From Clostridia bacterium (GTDB taxonomy: Bacteria > Bacillota_E > RBS10-35 > JAJYVN01), in the NCBI GenBank assembly GCA_027335515.1, contig DAHWHT010000299.1, positions 1-7,023 on the forward strand: a DNA stretch of 7,023 nt, read 5' to 3'. Made by a program: the position numbers and the translations under genes. Of the stretch, positions 5,548-7,023 are shown piece after piece (position 1 is the stretch's first letter; each line of letters opens with the position of its first letter). The notes beneath the pieces were generated by a model. That model saw only the letters and a list, made by a program, of their open reading frames with translations, searched no databases and was not told the DNA's origin.

Positions 5548-7023
5548 TCAGGCAAGCTTCAAGGCGATCCCGCTGCCGGCCGTGTCCGGATTCTTGCCGT
5601 TGAGGTCGAAAAACCCGATGGCCGTGCTGCTGCCCGCAGGCGCCCAACCGATGCCCGCGTTGAAGCCGATAACCGTGCCGGAGTTCGGTTGCAGCGGTCC
5701 CACCAGCGACCAGGGGATGGTGGCGGCGATCCACCAGCCGTGGGAACCTTTCGCGAACTGCATCGGGATCGTGACCAACTGGTTGTTGACGGCGTTCCAG
5801 GCCTGCAGGCCGGCAGGGGTCTTGGACAGGCCTAATTTCCCGGTGTTGCCGACGGCCATGGCCGGGCGGGTGTCGAAGAACAACCACACCATGTCGCCCT
5901 TCCACATGTTCGCGCCGCTGGACGTCTGGGTGTACGGGTGGCCCTGGGTCACCTCAACGCCAAGGTGCAACGCCTTGGTGTCCCACAGTGCGGCCACCGC
6001 AAGCGATGCGGCGGCCGCACTCCACTTGCCCGACGGCCCCCGCTCGATATCCTTGGCGCTGGCGGCGATCACTGGCGTGGTCTGCCAGGCCGAAAGCGGG
6101 CCCTTCAGTGGCGGGGCCTGTTTGGCCGGCGCCGCCGTGCCCGAGCCATGCAGGACGACCACGGTGCCGCCGGACGCGGCGGCCTCGGTCAGGAGTGCGT
6201 CCGCCTGCTTGGCCGCCTGGGTAAACGCCAGATCCACCGTCGAGCCCCGTGACCACAGCTTGGCGATCTCCTGGTCGACGGCGTTTTCCACAGTCACCCC
6301 GGAATAGCGATACGGCTGCTGGCTCAGAGCATAGCCCTTGGTGGCGGCGTCGACGAACCAGTGGAGGCCCTTGCCCTTAAGCAACGGGGCCACACCCTCC
6401 ACCTGCTGTTGCCACCGCGGCCAAAGGCTCTTGAGGGTCGGCTGCAACCCAGCGATGCGCATCTTGGCGATCTGGAACTCCGGCTGGCTCGTCGCCCAGT
6501 TCAGCACACGCCAAGCCTCTTCGGGGTGTTTGGTTTGTGCGTTGATGCCGTAAAAGTCATTGGTACCGGCGGTGAATCGCCCCTTGGGGAAGACGGGAAA
6601 CGGCAGGAAGGTCCAGGGCATGGTCTGTCCCAACTGCTGGGCCAGCGTGAACGGTGCGGTCCCCCACTCGATGTTCATCGCGATGCGCCCCGCGGAGAGC
6701 CATTGATGACCCTTGGACACGTCGTGCGGCACCGCGATGCCCGGCCAGAACAAGTCCTGATAAAGCCAGTTGCCAGCGGCGATGGATCCCGGCCGACCGA
6801 GCCAGGACACCGTTCCAGCGGCGTCGGTCAGGCCGCCGCCGAACGCCTGCAGAATGTATGTCGCGCCGTTGATGCCGTTGGAAAACCACTCGATCGCGCC
6901 TCCGTAACGCTTTTGCCCGCCGGACCCCGTCTTGGTGAGCGCGCGGCAGGTGCGGGCGAAGTCGACGTAGGTCCAGTTGGGATCCGGGGCCGTCAGCCCC
7001 AACTCGTTGAAGTAGTCGAGCCG
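5548..7023 (-). CDS. Sugar ABC-transporter substrate-binding protein fused to a CBM9-like domain (partial, 5' end missing)
   Basis: The frame is open through the right edge, so the N-terminus with any signal peptide or lipobox is outside; 491 residues are visible. It begins within a family 1 extracellular sugar-binding protein: YFNELGLTAPDPNWTYVDF is the typical post-hinge motif, followed by AFGGGLTD, GRIAMNIEWG, PFPVFPKGRFTAG, and the near-C-terminal HPEEAWRVLNWATSQPEFQ. The binding-protein lobe ends near 6175. A Gly/Ala/Pro-rich linker follows. From about 6100 to the stop comes a beta-rich segment resembling the CBM9-like carbohydrate-binding fold: ALWDTKALHLGVEVTQGHP, WKGDMVWLFFDTRP, WWIAATIPWSLVG and GFNAGIGWAPAG. 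Binding proteins of this class deliver mono- or oligosaccharides to ABC permeases at the membrane; the extra domain probably adds a second sugar-binding surface (inference). It is the first visible gene of the minus-strand cluster and is followed after 125 bases by the sulfatase. No permease genes are seen between them. Confidence 0.88.
   Translation of the reverse strand, partial: RLDYFNELGLTAPDPNWTYVDFARTCRALTKTGSGGQKRYGGAIEWFSNGINGATYILQAFGGGLTDAAGTVSWLGRPGSIAAGNWLYQDLFWPGIAVPHDVSKGHQWLSAGRIAMNIEWGTAPFTLAQQLGQTMPWTFLPFPVFPKGRFTAGTNDFYGINAQTKHPEEAWRVLNWATSQPEFQIAKMRIAGLQPTLKSLWPRWQQQVEGVAPLLKGKGLHWFVDAATKGYALSQQPYRYSGVTVENAVDQEIAKLWSRGSTVDLAFTQAAKQADALLTEAAASGGTVVVLHGSGTAAPAKQAPPLKGPLSAWQTTPVIAASAKDIERGPSGKWSAAAASLAVAALWDTKALHLGVEVTQGHPYTQTSSGANMWKGDMVWLFFDTRPAMAVGNTGKLGLSKTPAGLQAWNAVNNQLVTIPMQFAKGSHGWWIAATIPWSLVGPLQPNSGTVIGFNAGIGWAPAGSSTAIGFFDLNGKNPDTAGSGIALKLA

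Noticed and set aside
5423..5905. N-terminal extension of the sulfatase frame
   Set aside because: It overlaps the binding-protein coding region in another frame, is Arg/Gly-rich, and lacks sulfatase homology; the ATG at 5422 has a good ribosome binding site and a conserved start.
6982..7002. TTG at 7002 as a possible start of the binding protein
   Set aside because: The frame continues upstream to the window edge with family-like sequence (RLDYFNE), and a protein starting there would lack the whole first lobe and the export signal.

Overview
This is a GC-rich, gene-dense bacterial window with strong Shine-Dalgarno sites and some GTG starts. The organism cannot be named from the sequence. 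A sugar-binding protein fused to a CBM9-like domain, a sulfatase, a Gfo/Idh/MocA oxidoreductase and a xylose-isomerase-like TIM barrel together fit a free-living carbohydrate degrader, such as Armatimonadota, Planctomycetota or Chloroflexota. That lineage guess is inference only.

Left part (1-1645): two divergent genes. On the minus strand, running off the left edge, is a ChrB-type chromate-resistance protein whose reading frame is broken by an apparent one-base loss in a short C run (363-366). On the plus strand (713-1645) is an aminoglycoside phosphotransferase-like kinase. It keeps the kinase-fold landmarks but has Asn where the catalytic Asp of the Brenner loop is expected. The 217-base divergent intergenic region between them holds two dyad symmetries that could be operators.

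Middle (1646-1955): about 310 non-coding bases between convergent transcription units. The only structure seen is a stable hairpin (1898-1925) that could act as a terminator.

Right part (1956-7023, all minus strand, transcribed right to left): a probable operon. Its gene order is sugar ABC-transporter binding protein with a C-terminal CBM9-like domain (5' end outside the window), type I formylglycine sulfatase without signal peptide, Gfo/Idh/MocA NAD(P)-dependent oxidoreductase, then a sugar phosphate isomerase/epimerase-like TIM barrel. The last two are separated by one base and are almost certainly co-translated. The simplest reading is capture and import of a sulfated sugar or glycoside, removal of sulfate inside the cell, then oxidation and isomerisation (or oxidation and elimination) of the sugar. 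The substrate is unknown, and no permease or glycoside hydrolase is present in the window.
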